15,253 nt of DNA from JAEXNA01 sp050486105 (GCA_050486105.1 JBJHCR010000146.1:1-15253), one strand, 5' to 3'. Counted from the first letter of the stretch, positions 1 to 7,416 are shown. The notes: generated by a model from the letters alone, not told the origin. A program made the numbers and translations.

Positions 1-18
1 TGTTTCTGTTGTACTCAT
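1..18 (-). CDS. 5' end of next gene in DUF58/transglutaminase operon (partial)
   Basis: On the minus strand an ATG at 18-16 overlaps the TGA of the transglutaminase-like gene (ATGA), the same junction seen one gene upstream. Only six codons (MSTTET) are visible before the window ends. An AAGGG at 27-23 with a 4-base spacer could serve as ribosome binding site and resembles the AAGGGTG before the DUF58 gene. From known neighbourhoods a MoxR-type AAA+ ATPase is one candidate, but six residues cannot show identity. Confidence 0.45.
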
Positions 19-1904
19 GAGACCCTTATCCAGCTAAATGGGTTCAGCCATCCTAGCCAACGCCGCGGCCACGGGTAAGCCCTTTCAAAGTCGCGCTCCG
101 TCTTTCGCAAGGTGTCCTTGAGTTCGGCGGTCACCAGCTGCTCTTGAGGTCCGAGCACAGATCGAAGATGGAGCACCGTCAACAGCCTGAAGGTGGGAAT
201 TTTCGAACTCACGCGTTGTGCAAAGGCTTCTCTGGTTTCTCCCGAGCGCCGAATCTCCCCTACCTCGGCTAAGCGATCCAGAATATCGATATAGGCCCAG
301 ATAGGCGAGCGCCAGTGGCCAGACCAACGACTTCGAAGGTAGCGAAAAACTTTAACTCCATAGCCTCCTAAGCAAAGAAGTCCGAAGGCTCCCAGAAGGT
401 TACTCCAAAGTTGTCTCGCCCCCAGTGTAAGCTCACCGCTGCTCACCGTCTGCCGACGAGCCAACTCCCCGAGCTCTCGCTGCAGGTTTCGATCTACGGG
501 TTGCTCTGAGGCCAGCGGTGCTCGCCCAGGATGGATATCGATGGGGGTCCAGCCCACGCCGTCCAGCCACACTGAGGGCCACCAACGATGATGACCCTCG
601 GTGAGCAGAAGTGTGGAACCGTGACCACGCTGATCACCTCGCACCACAAAGCCCCGCTCCAGACGAACGTTGAGGCCCAAAGCTCGCATGAGTTCCACCG
701 CACCCAGGCTGACGATCTCCTGAGAAGCAGGCTTCCCAGCCAAGAGCAGCTCGTCCACGGTGGTCTCAAGGTGGGTTTCGCTTTCCGAGCGGTGAAGCTC
801 CAACCAGAACTTGATAGTGAGGGCTACTTGCAGAGGGTGCTGCCGCTGCTCGGGAGGCACCACGGACTGGGCTAAAGCCAAATAGGGAGACTCTCGCTGG
901 GACCCTAGAGGGAGCGGTTGTTCCAATAGGTCATCCAGGCTCTCTTCATAAACGGTGGAAAACACGGTGTAGACTCTGCGAAACCTCTCCGACTCCGCAC
1001 GTCCTCCCCCTTCAAATCGGGGGTTCTCTCCCAAGTAAAGGTAAAGCGGACTGGGCGTCAATTCTGCTACCCGATAAGCGAGATTCTCTCCGCCTGTGGG
1101 CGTCGCACCAGGGTCTTCCTCCTGAGAACGTTCTAGCGCGCCCAAGCGGAAATAGTAGTTCCCTCGCCGGGGAGTGAAGTCACTTCGGAAAATCACCACC
1201 GCTACCGGAAGTGCCGGATGCTCTCTGGACTGGGCCACTCCTCCGGTGCGGAGCGGGTCCCTCTCAATGATTTCTCGACTTATATGCTCTGCAGGCAAGA
1301 GCGCCAACAATCCCCATCCAATCAGGCCGATGACCATCAGATGGGGCACTAAGCTTTGTTCACGTTTGGGGTTTGTCCTTACCGCCTGCAAGCCCAGCAG
1401 AGCCACAGCGAGCAAGGCCCCGATGGTGGAGAACAAAGTTGAGGGGTCGATCCCCTGGCCCCAAATGGGCTCCACCAGGGCCTGAGGTCGACCCAACTGA
1501 CCATAGCGATGGGGGGCAACCCAGAGCAACCAGGGGAGAGCGAGCAGAGCGTACTCAACGGGACGCAACAGCGACATACGAGGGGTCGCCCAGAGGAAGA
1601 AGGGAACGAAAAATATCACCAAAGCAGCGCATTCCAGGGCCGGAATCAAGAGCAAAACAGCTTCCGGTCCCAGGAGAAGGGCAGCGACAGAGGTGCCCAA
1701 CATCAGTCTTGCGAGACCCAAGCTCATAAATCCGATGAGCACCGCCCACCCGAGCTTGCGGTCTCGAAAATGGTCCACGAGCCAGAGCGAAAGAGCCCAA
1801 GATACCGAGGCCGCCAGCACGCTGGTCCAGGTTGGGGCCCAGAGCCAAGCCATCAGGGTCGCGGAAAGGAGCCATAAACCTCTCGGTAGGGCGGTAGAAA
1901 TCAT
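15..1904 (-). CDS. TgpA-like membrane protein with cysteine-less transglutaminase-fold domain
   Basis: A 629-residue protein laid out like the TgpA family. Several hydrophobic segments fill roughly residues 10-205. An extracytoplasmic region follows, with a transglutaminase-like core at about 381-461. A single membrane helix lies near 495-520, and a C-terminal cytoplasmic domain resembles DUF4129 (the GETREAF motif near 554-560). The core keeps the active-site histidine (H439 in GHHRWW) and aspartate (D456 in PIDIHP). The nucleophilic cysteine, expected just before the LMRALG helix, is replaced by Gln395 with Ser394 beside it. There is no cysteine anywhere in the extracytoplasmic part, so the domain is probably not a thiol enzyme and may be structural or binding. 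The start was chosen because this ATG overlaps the DUF58 stop codon (ATGA) and has CAGG 5 bases upstream; the open frame continues 39 codons further up, inside DUF58. The family call is firm, and loss of activity is inferred. Confidence 0.88.
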   Translation of the reverse strand: MISTALPRGLWLLSATLMAWLWAPTWTSVLAASVSWALSLWLVDHFRDRKLGWAVLIGFMSLGLARLMLGTSVAALLLGPEAVLLLIPALECAALVIFFVPFFLWATPRMSLLRPVEYALLALPWLLWVAPHRYGQLGRPQALVEPIWGQGIDPSTLFSTIGALLAVALLGLQAVRTNPKREQSLVPHLMVIGLIGWGLLALLPAEHISREIIERDPLRTGGVAQSREHPALPVAVVIFRSDFTPRRGNYYFRLGALERSQEEDPGATPTGGENLAYRVAELTPSPLYLYLGENPRFEGGGRAESERFRRVYTVFSTVYEESLDDLLEQPLPLGSQRESPYLALAQSVVPPEQRQHPLQVALTIKFWLELHRSESETHLETTVDELLLAGKPASQEIVSLGAVELMRALGLNVRLERGFVVRGDQRGHGSTLLLTEGHHRWWPSVWLDGVGWTPIDIHPGRAPLASEQPVDRNLQRELGELARRQTVSSGELTLGARQLWSNLLGAFGLLCLGGYGVKVFRYLRSRWSGHWRSPIWAYIDILDRLAEVGEIRRSGETREAFAQRVSSKIPTFRLLTVLHLRSVLGPQEQLVTAELKDTLRKTERDFERAYPWPRRWLGWLNPFSWIRVS

Positions 1905-3052
1905 GGCGCCTGCAAGATTCGGAAACTCTGATTCTTCCACTCCACGAAGGTCAGACGTCCGCCGATCAGCCTGGGGAAGCTGCTGCGCTGGGGAATGTTG
2001 TCGTGGCGGCACACCACCCAAATATCGAGACCAATGCGAGGAAGATCGATGGCCTGGGTGACCTCTGCTAAGCCCCGATTTCGGGTTTCGGGCTCATGAG
2101 AGAGCAAGATTAAGCATTTCCCGAAACTGTCTCGAGCGAGGTCCGATAGGAACGGGATGATCTCAATCTCCTTTTCTGGATTTCCACTGGCAGCCAGGAG
2201 GTTTAGGGAAGCAGGAAGATCTTCGGCCCAACGGTCAGAGCCGTCAGCCCCGAACCGCCAGCCGGGGCCCAGGGCTTTCTGCTCGAGCAACACGCGACAA
2301 AGAGAAGCCGCAGGCTGATCTTGAGAGCCTGACAGCAAATAAAGTCCAATCTTCTGGTGCTGGGATAGAGCTCGCTCAGGAGCCCGAACCATGACGTGTC
2401 CGCTTCGTTGGTAGATGGACCACAGAACCAGATGCAAGGGGTCCCCTTTGCGGTAGCGTCGCATATCGAGGCGCTCACCGGTTTCCGCAGAATAGGGATC
2501 CGGAGTGTCGGAACCGGCCACCATGCCGACCAAAGGGGTGGTGGTTGAGTTGGAATCTACTCCCGGTAGAACTCGCAAGCGACCCTGGTGCTCCAATTGG
2601 AAACTCCAGGAAAACATGCCGAGGATGTCTGTCACCAGCACCTTTCTGTGGATCGAGTCTTGCAATCGCCTTCGCCCAAATAGGGCCTCTTCCACCAGGT
2701 CTCGACCGTGTTTTCTGAAGGTCGCGGGCATTTCGTTCAAAGTCCACCCGAACTGCACCAGCGGTATCCAGTGGGGAAACCTAAGACGCAAACCGGAACT
2801 GTTCCGCTGTTCGGTCTTGAACTCCATGAATTGAGGGTGGACTGCTCGAGCGAAAGCCCTCTTCAAGGCCAAAGCAGAGGCCACCACCGCCAAGCCGGCA
2901 CAGCCCCAGCAGACAAGCACCGTGAAGGCCAAGCTCAGCAAGGTGATATCGGTGCTCTCCAGGCCCCACCAAATCGCCCACACCAAGAGAGCCACAGTGC
3001 CGAGCTTACTCAGAACACCAGGGCTCAGATGTCGGACCAAAAACCTCTTCAT
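1901..3052 (-). CDS. DUF58 domain protein
   Basis: A 383-residue protein. Two hydrophobic stretches near the N-terminus (about residues 13-62) suggest a membrane hairpin. The rest is soluble, with the DUF58 signature near residues 217-245: a RRYRKGDP block followed by LVLWSIYQRSGHVMVR, matching the family pattern Y-x-G-D ... W ... R-x-x-x-L/M-x-V. DUF58 proteins have a von Willebrand A-like C-terminal part and usually sit with MoxR ATPases and transglutaminase-like membrane proteins; their biochemical role is poorly known. The start at ATG 3052 follows AAGGGTG (3061-3055) and begins MKRFLVRH. The frame stays open 77 codons further upstream, but that stretch has no domain character and would run across the divergent control region. 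It overlaps the next gene by ATGA, so the two are likely translated together. Confidence 0.9.
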   Translation of the reverse strand: MKRFLVRHLSPGVLSKLGTVALLVWAIWWGLESTDITLLSLAFTVLVCWGCAGLAVVASALALKRAFARAVHPQFMEFKTEQRNSSGLRLRFPHWIPLVQFGWTLNEMPATFRKHGRDLVEEALFGRRRLQDSIHRKVLVTDILGMFSWSFQLEHQGRLRVLPGVDSNSTTTPLVGMVAGSDTPDPYSAETGERLDMRRYRKGDPLHLVLWSIYQRSGHVMVRAPERALSQHQKIGLYLLSGSQDQPAASLCRVLLEQKALGPGWRFGADGSDRWAEDLPASLNLLAASGNPEKEIEIIPFLSDLARDSFGKCLILLSHEPETRNRGLAEVTQAIDLPRIGLDIWVVCRHDNIPQRSSFPRLIGGRLTFVEWKNQSFRILQAP

Positions 3053-3246
3053 TTCACCCTTGTACCACCTTGATGACCCTACGATGGACGGACATATTCG
3101 GCCTCCTCTAAGGGGTAGCATGCGCAAGTTATGGAGACAAGATGAAAAGACTGACCTCGGACCCAACGACCTTATGGGAAAATGGTCGAGGATTCGAGGA
3201 GAATTCTCGACAAACGTCAAGAAATCCGGGAGGTAGGCGAAGAAAT
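3053..3246. other. Divergent intergenic region between DUF58 and exported-protein genes
   Basis: These 194 bases must hold the start signals for both the leftward DUF58 operon and the rightward exported-protein gene. I see ribosome-binding sites at both ends and a strong inverted repeat at 3185-3211. I do not see a convincing sigma-70 type -35/-10 pair on either strand. The best rightward guess (CTGACC near 3151, TATGGG near 3173) matches the consensus poorly. Confidence 0.5.
3185..3211. promoter_or_regulatory. 11-bp inverted repeat (hairpin or operator)
   Basis: The arms are GTCGAGGATTC (3185-3195) and GAATTCTCGAC (3201-3211), around a five-base GAGGA centre. All eleven positions pair, ten as Watson-Crick and one as G-T (3191/3205). 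It ends 16 bases before the GGGAGG of the exported-protein gene and lies in the divergent control region. It could be an RNA hairpin in the 5' leader or a dimeric repressor site. No T-run follows, so it is not a standard terminator. Confidence 0.6.
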
Positions 3247-3708
3247 ATGAAGAACATGAGAAAAATGAGAGTCTTCCTCGCATCAGTCCTTGCCGCAGCC
3301 CTTTTCTTGGGCGCTGGCTCTGCTTGGGCTGGCACCGGTCCTTCCGAGGATCGGCCGGGTACGGTGATCGATGTGGACCAGTCCCTTCAGGCTGGGGTCC
3401 GCTGGATTCTCCGCCTAGATGGTCTCACCGAGGTGCAGCACGAGCGGACCGTGGACTTTAATCGCTATTTCCTGGATCAAGGCAAGGTCCAAGGCTCGGT
3501 TCTTCAGGACATTGTTCAAGGGCTGAATCAGCGCAACTGGGTCGTGAAAGAGAGTCAAGACTCCCAAGTTCAGGTCGTGGAAGCGATCAAAGGTGACCAC
3601 CTGATGAACGTCTCTTTGAAGAAATCCGGTCCAGAACCTCGCCTCACCGTGAAGATTATGAAGACTCATGGCGAAACTCAGCTCCACTCTCATCTCCCCT
3701 TAAGATGA
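3247..3708 (+). CDS. Small exported protein of unknown function
   Basis: A 153-residue protein with a clear Sec signal peptide: a basic start (MKNMRKMR), a hydrophobic core, and a likely signal peptidase I site after SAWA (about residue 28). The mature part of about 125 residues has no cysteine and no membrane segment. Its second half (LQDIVQGLNQRNWVVKE, then alternating strands) recalls small bacterial periplasmic or lipoprotein domains with a 'L-x-x-RGW-x-V-x-E' helix-strand pattern; this is resemblance only. ATG 3247 was chosen because it starts the signal peptide and is preceded by GGGAGGTAGG (3228-3237). Methionines at 3256 and 3265 are alternatives, and the frame is open back to 3142 without sense. 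It ends 29 bases before the HPr-kinase-like gene, so co-transcription is likely. Confidence 0.8.
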   Translation: MKNMRKMRVFLASVLAAALFLGAGSAWAGTGPSEDRPGTVIDVDQSLQAGVRWILRLDGLTEVQHERTVDFNRYFLDQGKVQGSVLQDIVQGLNQRNWVVKESQDSQVQVVEAIKGDHLMNVSLKKSGPEPRLTVKIMKTHGETQLHSHLPLR

Positions 3709-3737
3709 AACTTGGCTCTCCTGCCTAATCTCTCGTT

Positions 3738-4538
3738 ATGGGAGTTCTTTCTCAAAGGCGATTTGCCGTAGATTTTTGGGGAGTGCAGTTTGCCGTAGAG
3801 TGGACCCAGGCAGAACTCGATGAAGAGATGAGTCGGCTTCTCTTGCCGAATTGGACGGACCAACCCCAGCTAGACCCCGAAGCCGTTTTTCGATTGAGTC
3901 AAGACCAAGAAGGGACGCTTTGCCTGGAAGTTCCGGCCGACACCCCAACTCGAGTCGCAAGATCGAGTCTGGTGGACACCCTGGAGCGCCGCCTTCAACT
4001 CTACTTGGGAAACACCACCCGCCAAGCCGTGTTCGTGCACGCCGGGGTGGTGGGCTGGAAGGGCGGAGCCTTGGTCCTTCCCGGACAAAGTTTTGCCGGA
4101 AAATCTACCCTGACGCTTGCCCTGGTGGAAGCTGGGGCCACCTACTACTCTGATGAGTACGCCATCATTGATGCCCAGGGAGCGATCCACCCCTTCCCCA
4201 GGCGATTGGCTCTGCGACGCCCAGAGCAAGGAACAGAGCGCATCGACCTTGCCGACCGAGGTTGGCCTGTGGGCCGAGAGCCACTCCCCTTAAGAGCCGT
4301 TCTCTGCGGACGGTACCAAGCCGACTGCACTTGGAAACCCTTGCCCATCAGTCGAGGCACAGGGCTGTTGAGACTCATGTCCAACACCGTCTCCGCTCGT
4401 GCGGTGCCAGAGTTCGCCTTGAAGTGCCTAAGCCGTGCCCTAGAACCCGCCACCTGCTACGAATCCCACCGCGGTGAAGCTCGGGAGACAGCCACCCTGA
4501 TGTTGGGGCACTTATCTGGCGAAAAGGGTTGGGTTTAG
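3738..4538 (+). CDS. HPr kinase-like P-loop protein
   Basis: A 266-residue protein whose middle matches the C-terminal kinase domain of HPr kinase/phosphorylase. It has a conserved-looking histidine (H101 in VHAGVV), a P-loop GQSFAGKST (116-124), an acidic SDEY motif (138-141, in the place of the HprK DD pair) and a PFPRRLALR stretch (152-160) typical of HprK-related proteins outside the sugar-phosphotransferase system. The classical HprK N-terminal domain is absent, and residues 1-95 are divergent. Related proteins occur in exopolysaccharide and peptide-modification clusters, where they may phosphorylate a non-HPr substrate. No HPr gene lies in the window, so the substrate is unknown. ATG 3738 has no clear Shine-Dalgarno sequence, so its start may depend on translation of the preceding exported-protein gene. 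Confidence 0.82.
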   Translation: MGVLSQRRFAVDFWGVQFAVEWTQAELDEEMSRLLLPNWTDQPQLDPEAVFRLSQDQEGTLCLEVPADTPTRVARSSLVDTLERRLQLYLGNTTRQAVFVHAGVVGWKGGALVLPGQSFAGKSTLTLALVEAGATYYSDEYAIIDAQGAIHPFPRRLALRRPEQGTERIDLADRGWPVGREPLPLRAVLCGRYQADCTWKPLPISRGTGLLRLMSNTVSARAVPEFALKCLSRALEPATCYESHRGEARETATLMLGHLSGEKGWV

Positions 4539-4555
4539 CTTGGTGGGTGGGTGGG
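4526..4555 (+). promoter_or_regulatory. G-run cluster, possible G-quadruplex near a start region
   Basis: Five GGG runs fall in 30 bases on the coding strand (4526-4528, 4531-4533, 4545-4547, 4549-4551, 4553-4555). The last three are separated by single T bases, and the fourth run is eleven bases away. It spans the stop codon of the HPr-kinase-like gene and lies before the likely start of the next gene. A three-layer quadruplex would need one long loop, so formation is uncertain. Confidence 0.35.
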
Positions 4556-4595
4556 CGAACTCAAAAATTCCTCAGAACGACAAGTCCTCCGGAGC

Positions 4596-4600
4596 AGGGG
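4596..4600 (+). promoter_or_regulatory. Ribosome binding site deciding the TTG start at 4607
   Basis: AGGGG (with GGAG just before it at 4591-4594) stands six bases before TTG 4607. It is the best-spaced purine-rich motif before any start in this frame. The protein it gives begins M-IIEMFSPSGAGKST, the usual beginning of small P-loop kinases. Confidence 0.45.
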
Positions 4601-4606
4601 CCTAGC

Positions 4607-5416
4607 TTGATTATCGAAATGTTCTCTCCTTCAGGAGCGGGAAAGAGTACATTAGCTAGGCACCTTGAGAAAATGCGAACCACCTCTGATGGCGGCTATA
4701 TCTTGCAGCACGAACTGTTCACCAAAGTGGCTACGAGCTTACCGCTCAAGAAGGCCCGAGGGACTCTAAGAGTGCTGAAACTCTTGGCTATCAAGCTTGG
4801 ACTTAGACGACACGCCCACTCGAGATTTGCCTGGGAGATACTTGAGCCCTTCACGGACGGATTACCTTTCACCGAGGATCCGAATTTTGAACAAATCTGT
4901 GATTCGTTCTTAAAGGGGCTAGCTGAAACTGAGGCTGGAGGATATGATCGTTTGAAGTTCGCCCAGCTTTATCTGTTGCGTCTTAAAGAATTTCTCTTGA
5001 CGAGATCTCTCGAACAAGAATCAGCCGACGGCATAATCCTGATTGAAGATGGACCCTTTCATCTCGGGTTTTTTCCGGACCAGATGTGCCCACAACTTAA
5101 CTTCAGCCAAAGTCTATCAATTCCGGATGGCTTTATTCATCTGCGCATTTCACCAGCAGAGCTTCGTAGGAGGATACTCTCGAGGAACAAGATGCCAAAT
5201 CAGAAACTTCTCCAAAGGTACTTGGACAATGAAAATCTTGACAGATACCTAATTGAGCAAATGGCCCTTGATTCGAGGAAGCTCAGCTTTGCAAAAAACC
5301 TAAATCGCCCTATTCTTGAACTAGACTGCGCCTTGGAATTGTCCGTCCAAGCAAACTATGTGCAAACATTTCTTGAAGATTTGATAAAGGTCGGTGAAAA
5401 GGAGCCGGCGCCTTGA
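4607..5416 (+). CDS. P-loop nucleotide-dependent kinase-like protein
   Basis: About 269 residues. It opens directly with a beta strand and Walker A motif (SPSGAGKST, residues 7-15). A Walker B-like strand ending in acidic residues follows (IILIEDGPF, about 143-151). An arginine-rich helix lies after HLRIS (about 178-195, RRRILSRNK), like the lid of nucleotide and sugar kinases. The closest general class is the NMP/thymidylate kinase-like P-loop family found in polysaccharide loci; the substrate cannot be read. Start choice: TTG 4607 has AGGGG six bases upstream and leaves the first strand intact. ATG 4619 would cut that strand, and GTG 4547 or TTG 4529 would add an unstructured leader and overlap the previous gene. 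Base composition is lower in GC than the left block (hand count 50/120 over 5221-5340). Confidence 0.75.
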   Translation: MIIEMFSPSGAGKSTLARHLEKMRTTSDGGYILQHELFTKVATSLPLKKARGTLRVLKLLAIKLGLRRHAHSRFAWEILEPFTDGLPFTEDPNFEQICDSFLKGLAETEAGGYDRLKFAQLYLLRLKEFLLTRSLEQESADGIILIEDGPFHLGFFPDQMCPQLNFSQSLSIPDGFIHLRISPAELRRRILSRNKMPNQKLLQRYLDNENLDRYLIEQMALDSRKLSFAKNLNRPILELDCALELSVQANYVQTFLEDLIKVGEKEPAP

Positions 5417-5417
5417 G

Positions 5418-5472
5418 GTTCTTGAGGCCATACAGGGCCAAATGGTTGGCTCATCACCCATACCCCAAGAAC
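5418..5472 (+). repeat. Inverted repeat in the gap before the FkbM gene
   Basis: GTTCTTGAGG (5418-5427) can pair with CCCCAAGAAC (5463-5472) at nine of ten positions. The 35-base interior contains a second small stem, GCCAA (5437-5441) with TTGGC (5446-5450) and a four-base loop. It fills most of the gap between the kinase-like stop and the FkbM start. It could be an RNA processing or attenuation structure; without a T-run it is not a typical terminator. Confidence 0.4.
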
Positions 5473-5489
5473 TTGACTGATTGGAAGAT

Positions 5490-6497
5490 ATGTCGAAGTT
5501 CTTGAAGTTTCTTAAGATAGTCCGCAAGCGTGCTTTCCGCTCTGTTGGTCGAATGCTTTTAGGGAAAAATAGATGGCTGCAGCTTGCCTTCTTGATGTCG
5601 TGTGATCACCCTAAAGATGCTCAATTGGTTTTTCCCTCCCGATCTTTAGTTATAAAGCCTTTGGGACTGGAGGTGGCCTATGGCACTCAAACTTTCTTGC
5701 TCGAATCCTATGAAAGAGCTTTGCTTCTATCCCAGCGAGCCGGCGCTGTCTACAGACAAGAAAATGGAGAGGTTTTCGTTTCTGTTCGAGGACTTGAGTT
5801 CTTGATCGAGACTGCCGAGGAAACTTTCATTCTCTGTGAAGTTTTTGTCTATGGCTGTTACGCATTCACCTTTAGGGATGCAGAGAATACTGTCCTGATA
5901 GATGTCGGCGGAAATATCGGCATCGCCACTTGTTACTTCGCCGGATGCTGCAATTTTCAGGCTGTCGAGACTTTTGAGCCGTTTGAGTACACTTTCTCGA
6001 AAGGGGTTGAGAACGTATCCCGCAATGGACTGCAGAGCAAAGTTCGGTTTCACAATTTCGGCCTTGGTTGTCCGCCAAGAGAGCTTGAGGTGGCTTACTC
6101 CAAAGTGCGTAAAGGAACCTCAGGAATTTTCGGAGTGTCCCTCGTACGCGAGACTTTGTCGGATGTGGAACAGGCTTCCATCTCAATTAAGGATGTCAAA
6201 GTGGAAATGCTTCGCCTTCTTGAACGCTATCCCAAGAGTCGGTTTGCCCTCAAAATTGATTGTGAAGGTTCAGAGTACGAGATTGTTCCGAGACTTCCAG
6301 ACCTGCTGCTGGAAAAAGTTGACTTTCTTGCGATCGAATGGCACGAACAAGGCCCAGAGGCGCTCATCGCCCATCTGCTGACCAAAGGTTTTTGCTCAGT
6401 AAGCACTGCTTCAAAGAGTGGTCGCCTAGGAATGCTTTATGCGTTTCGTGCTCAAGGAAGCCCGCAGCTGAATTTAGAAGCTCGAACTAAAGATTGA
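5490..6497 (+). CDS. FkbM-family methyltransferase
   Basis: A 335-residue protein. The Rossmann methyltransferase core starts with the S-adenosylmethionine-binding motif DVGGNIG (about residues 138-144). It then shows FEPFEYTF (the acidic end of strand 2) and, near the end, KIDCEGSEYE (about 255-264), the hallmark of the FkbM family (KxDxEGxE). About 130 N-terminal residues precede the core and are not recognisable. FkbM enzymes make O-methyl groups on sugars or small molecules, so here it probably methylates the polysaccharide or its precursor. ATG 5490 gives MSKFLKFLK. TTG 5481 in the same frame would add three residues and cannot be excluded, since GGAAG sits only two bases before the ATG. 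It converges with the GT25 gene across 13 bases with no visible terminator. Confidence 0.88.
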   Translation: MSKFLKFLKIVRKRAFRSVGRMLLGKNRWLQLAFLMSCDHPKDAQLVFPSRSLVIKPLGLEVAYGTQTFLLESYERALLLSQRAGAVYRQENGEVFVSVRGLEFLIETAEETFILCEVFVYGCYAFTFRDAENTVLIDVGGNIGIATCYFAGCCNFQAVETFEPFEYTFSKGVENVSRNGLQSKVRFHNFGLGCPPRELEVAYSKVRKGTSGIFGVSLVRETLSDVEQASISIKDVKVEMLRLLERYPKSRFALKIDCEGSEYEIVPRLPDLLLEKVDFLAIEWHEQGPEALIAHLLTKGFCSVSTASKSGRLGMLYAFRAQGSPQLNLEARTKD

Positions 6498-6510
6498 TGT
6501 TTCGCCTTCA

Positions 6511-7416
6511 TTAAGAGGTGCCGGTATCAGAAATGGGCTCAATCTCACTTTCAAAGTCGGGATCTATCCAGTTGAGTTCCCTGCCAAAGTGCACCGACAG
6601 GATCGCCAAAAGCTTATTTAGTATATATTCTTTCAGTTCTGAAGTGTCGCCAAAAATCGTGGGGGCAAACAGGCAAGGTAGCACAGTAAGAGAGAGCAGA
6701 CGACGAAATTTCCGCAGAACTCGGCGGAAATCCGACGCCGGGTTGATTGTGCTAGAGCTAGAGAAAGTCACCTCTTGACGTTCGATTTCAAGAGTAGAGT
6801 CTCCGAGATCATCAGGCGGTGGGAAAATTGGAAACGGGTACAGGCAAGCTGTCCTCCACGAATGGTGTATGGGCCCTGGCCAATCTGCTGGATGGCTGAT
6901 CGTTTTGGTCCATTCGCAGAGCGCCTTTGCTGCTTCAAGAGTAAGATAATAGGCTGCAGCTCCCGTTGGGGCCCGGACGAACCTATAAAGGGCGAAGCGT
7001 TCATTTAGGCGCTCAAAAGGAAGACGGAAAACTCTAGGTTTACGAGCATGCAAAAGTATCAGATTGAAGTTGGTCCTCTCTAAAGCTCCAGACCCCAGCA
7101 AGGTCACAAAGTCCGGCGAGATCTTTGCGTCGTCTTCTAGAATGACCGCATTCTGAATGTTCTCGTTGAGCATTTTCTGATAGAGCGCCGAGTGAGAAAG
7201 CGCACAAGCGATCTCACTTAAAGCAAGAGCGCGTCCGATTTTCTTCTTGGTCGCAATGTCATCGTAGCGAGCAAGAACGGCATCGGAAAGGTGACGCCCG
7301 TCGAGCGCGTCAAAAAATTCCCAATCCCGAAGCCGACAACGAGTCGCGGCTTCTCGAATTCTCCGGCGGCGATCCTGAGAGCGGACCAAGCTTATCACAA
7401 AGACCCTAAGACTCAC
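6511..7416 (-). CDS. Glycosyltransferase family 25 (LPS/surface glycan)
   Basis: A 301-residue protein starting MSLRVFVISL, the first strand of GT25 enzymes, followed by RSQDRRRR. Two family motifs are clear: LSEIACALSHSALY (residues 66-79) and ILEDDAKIS (92-100), the latter holding the acidic metal/sugar-nucleotide site. GT25 enzymes, such as LgtB-type galactosyltransferases, add sugars to lipooligosaccharide on the cytoplasmic face. Donor and acceptor cannot be read here. Its ATG overlaps the end of the upstream fusion gene by 11 bases, which suggests coupled translation as the last gene of the six-gene operon. The C-terminal 80 residues are less typical. Confidence 0.88.
   Translation of the reverse strand: MSLRVFVISLVRSQDRRRRIREAATRCRLRDWEFFDALDGRHLSDAVLARYDDIATKKKIGRALALSEIACALSHSALYQKMLNENIQNAVILEDDAKISPDFVTLLGSGALERTNFNLILLHARKPRVFRLPFERLNERFALYRFVRAPTGAAAYYLTLEAAKALCEWTKTISHPADWPGPIHHSWRTACLYPFPIFPPPDDLGDSTLEIERQEVTFSSSSTINPASDFRRVLRKFRRLLSLTVLPCLFAPTIFGDTSELKEYILNKLLAILSVHFGRELNWIDPDFESEIEPISDTGTS

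Noticed and set aside
1890..1901. GGCGGTAG followed by AAAT on the plus strand, like the ops element recognised by RfaH
   Set aside because: It lies on the strand opposite to transcription, within the first codons of the transglutaminase-like gene, and is far from the polysaccharide operon promoters.
1904..2021. Extra 39 codons at the start of the transglutaminase-like frame
   Set aside because: They overlap the end of the DUF58 gene, whereas the ATGA junction at 1904 is the normal coupled start.
3171..3184. A 14-base word identical to one at 10781-10794
   Set aside because: One such match is expected by chance in a window this size, and the second copy lies inside rfbF coding sequence.
6498..6510. 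Possible terminator in the gap between the convergent FkbM and GT25 genes
   Set aside because: Thirteen bases without an inverted repeat or a T-run.
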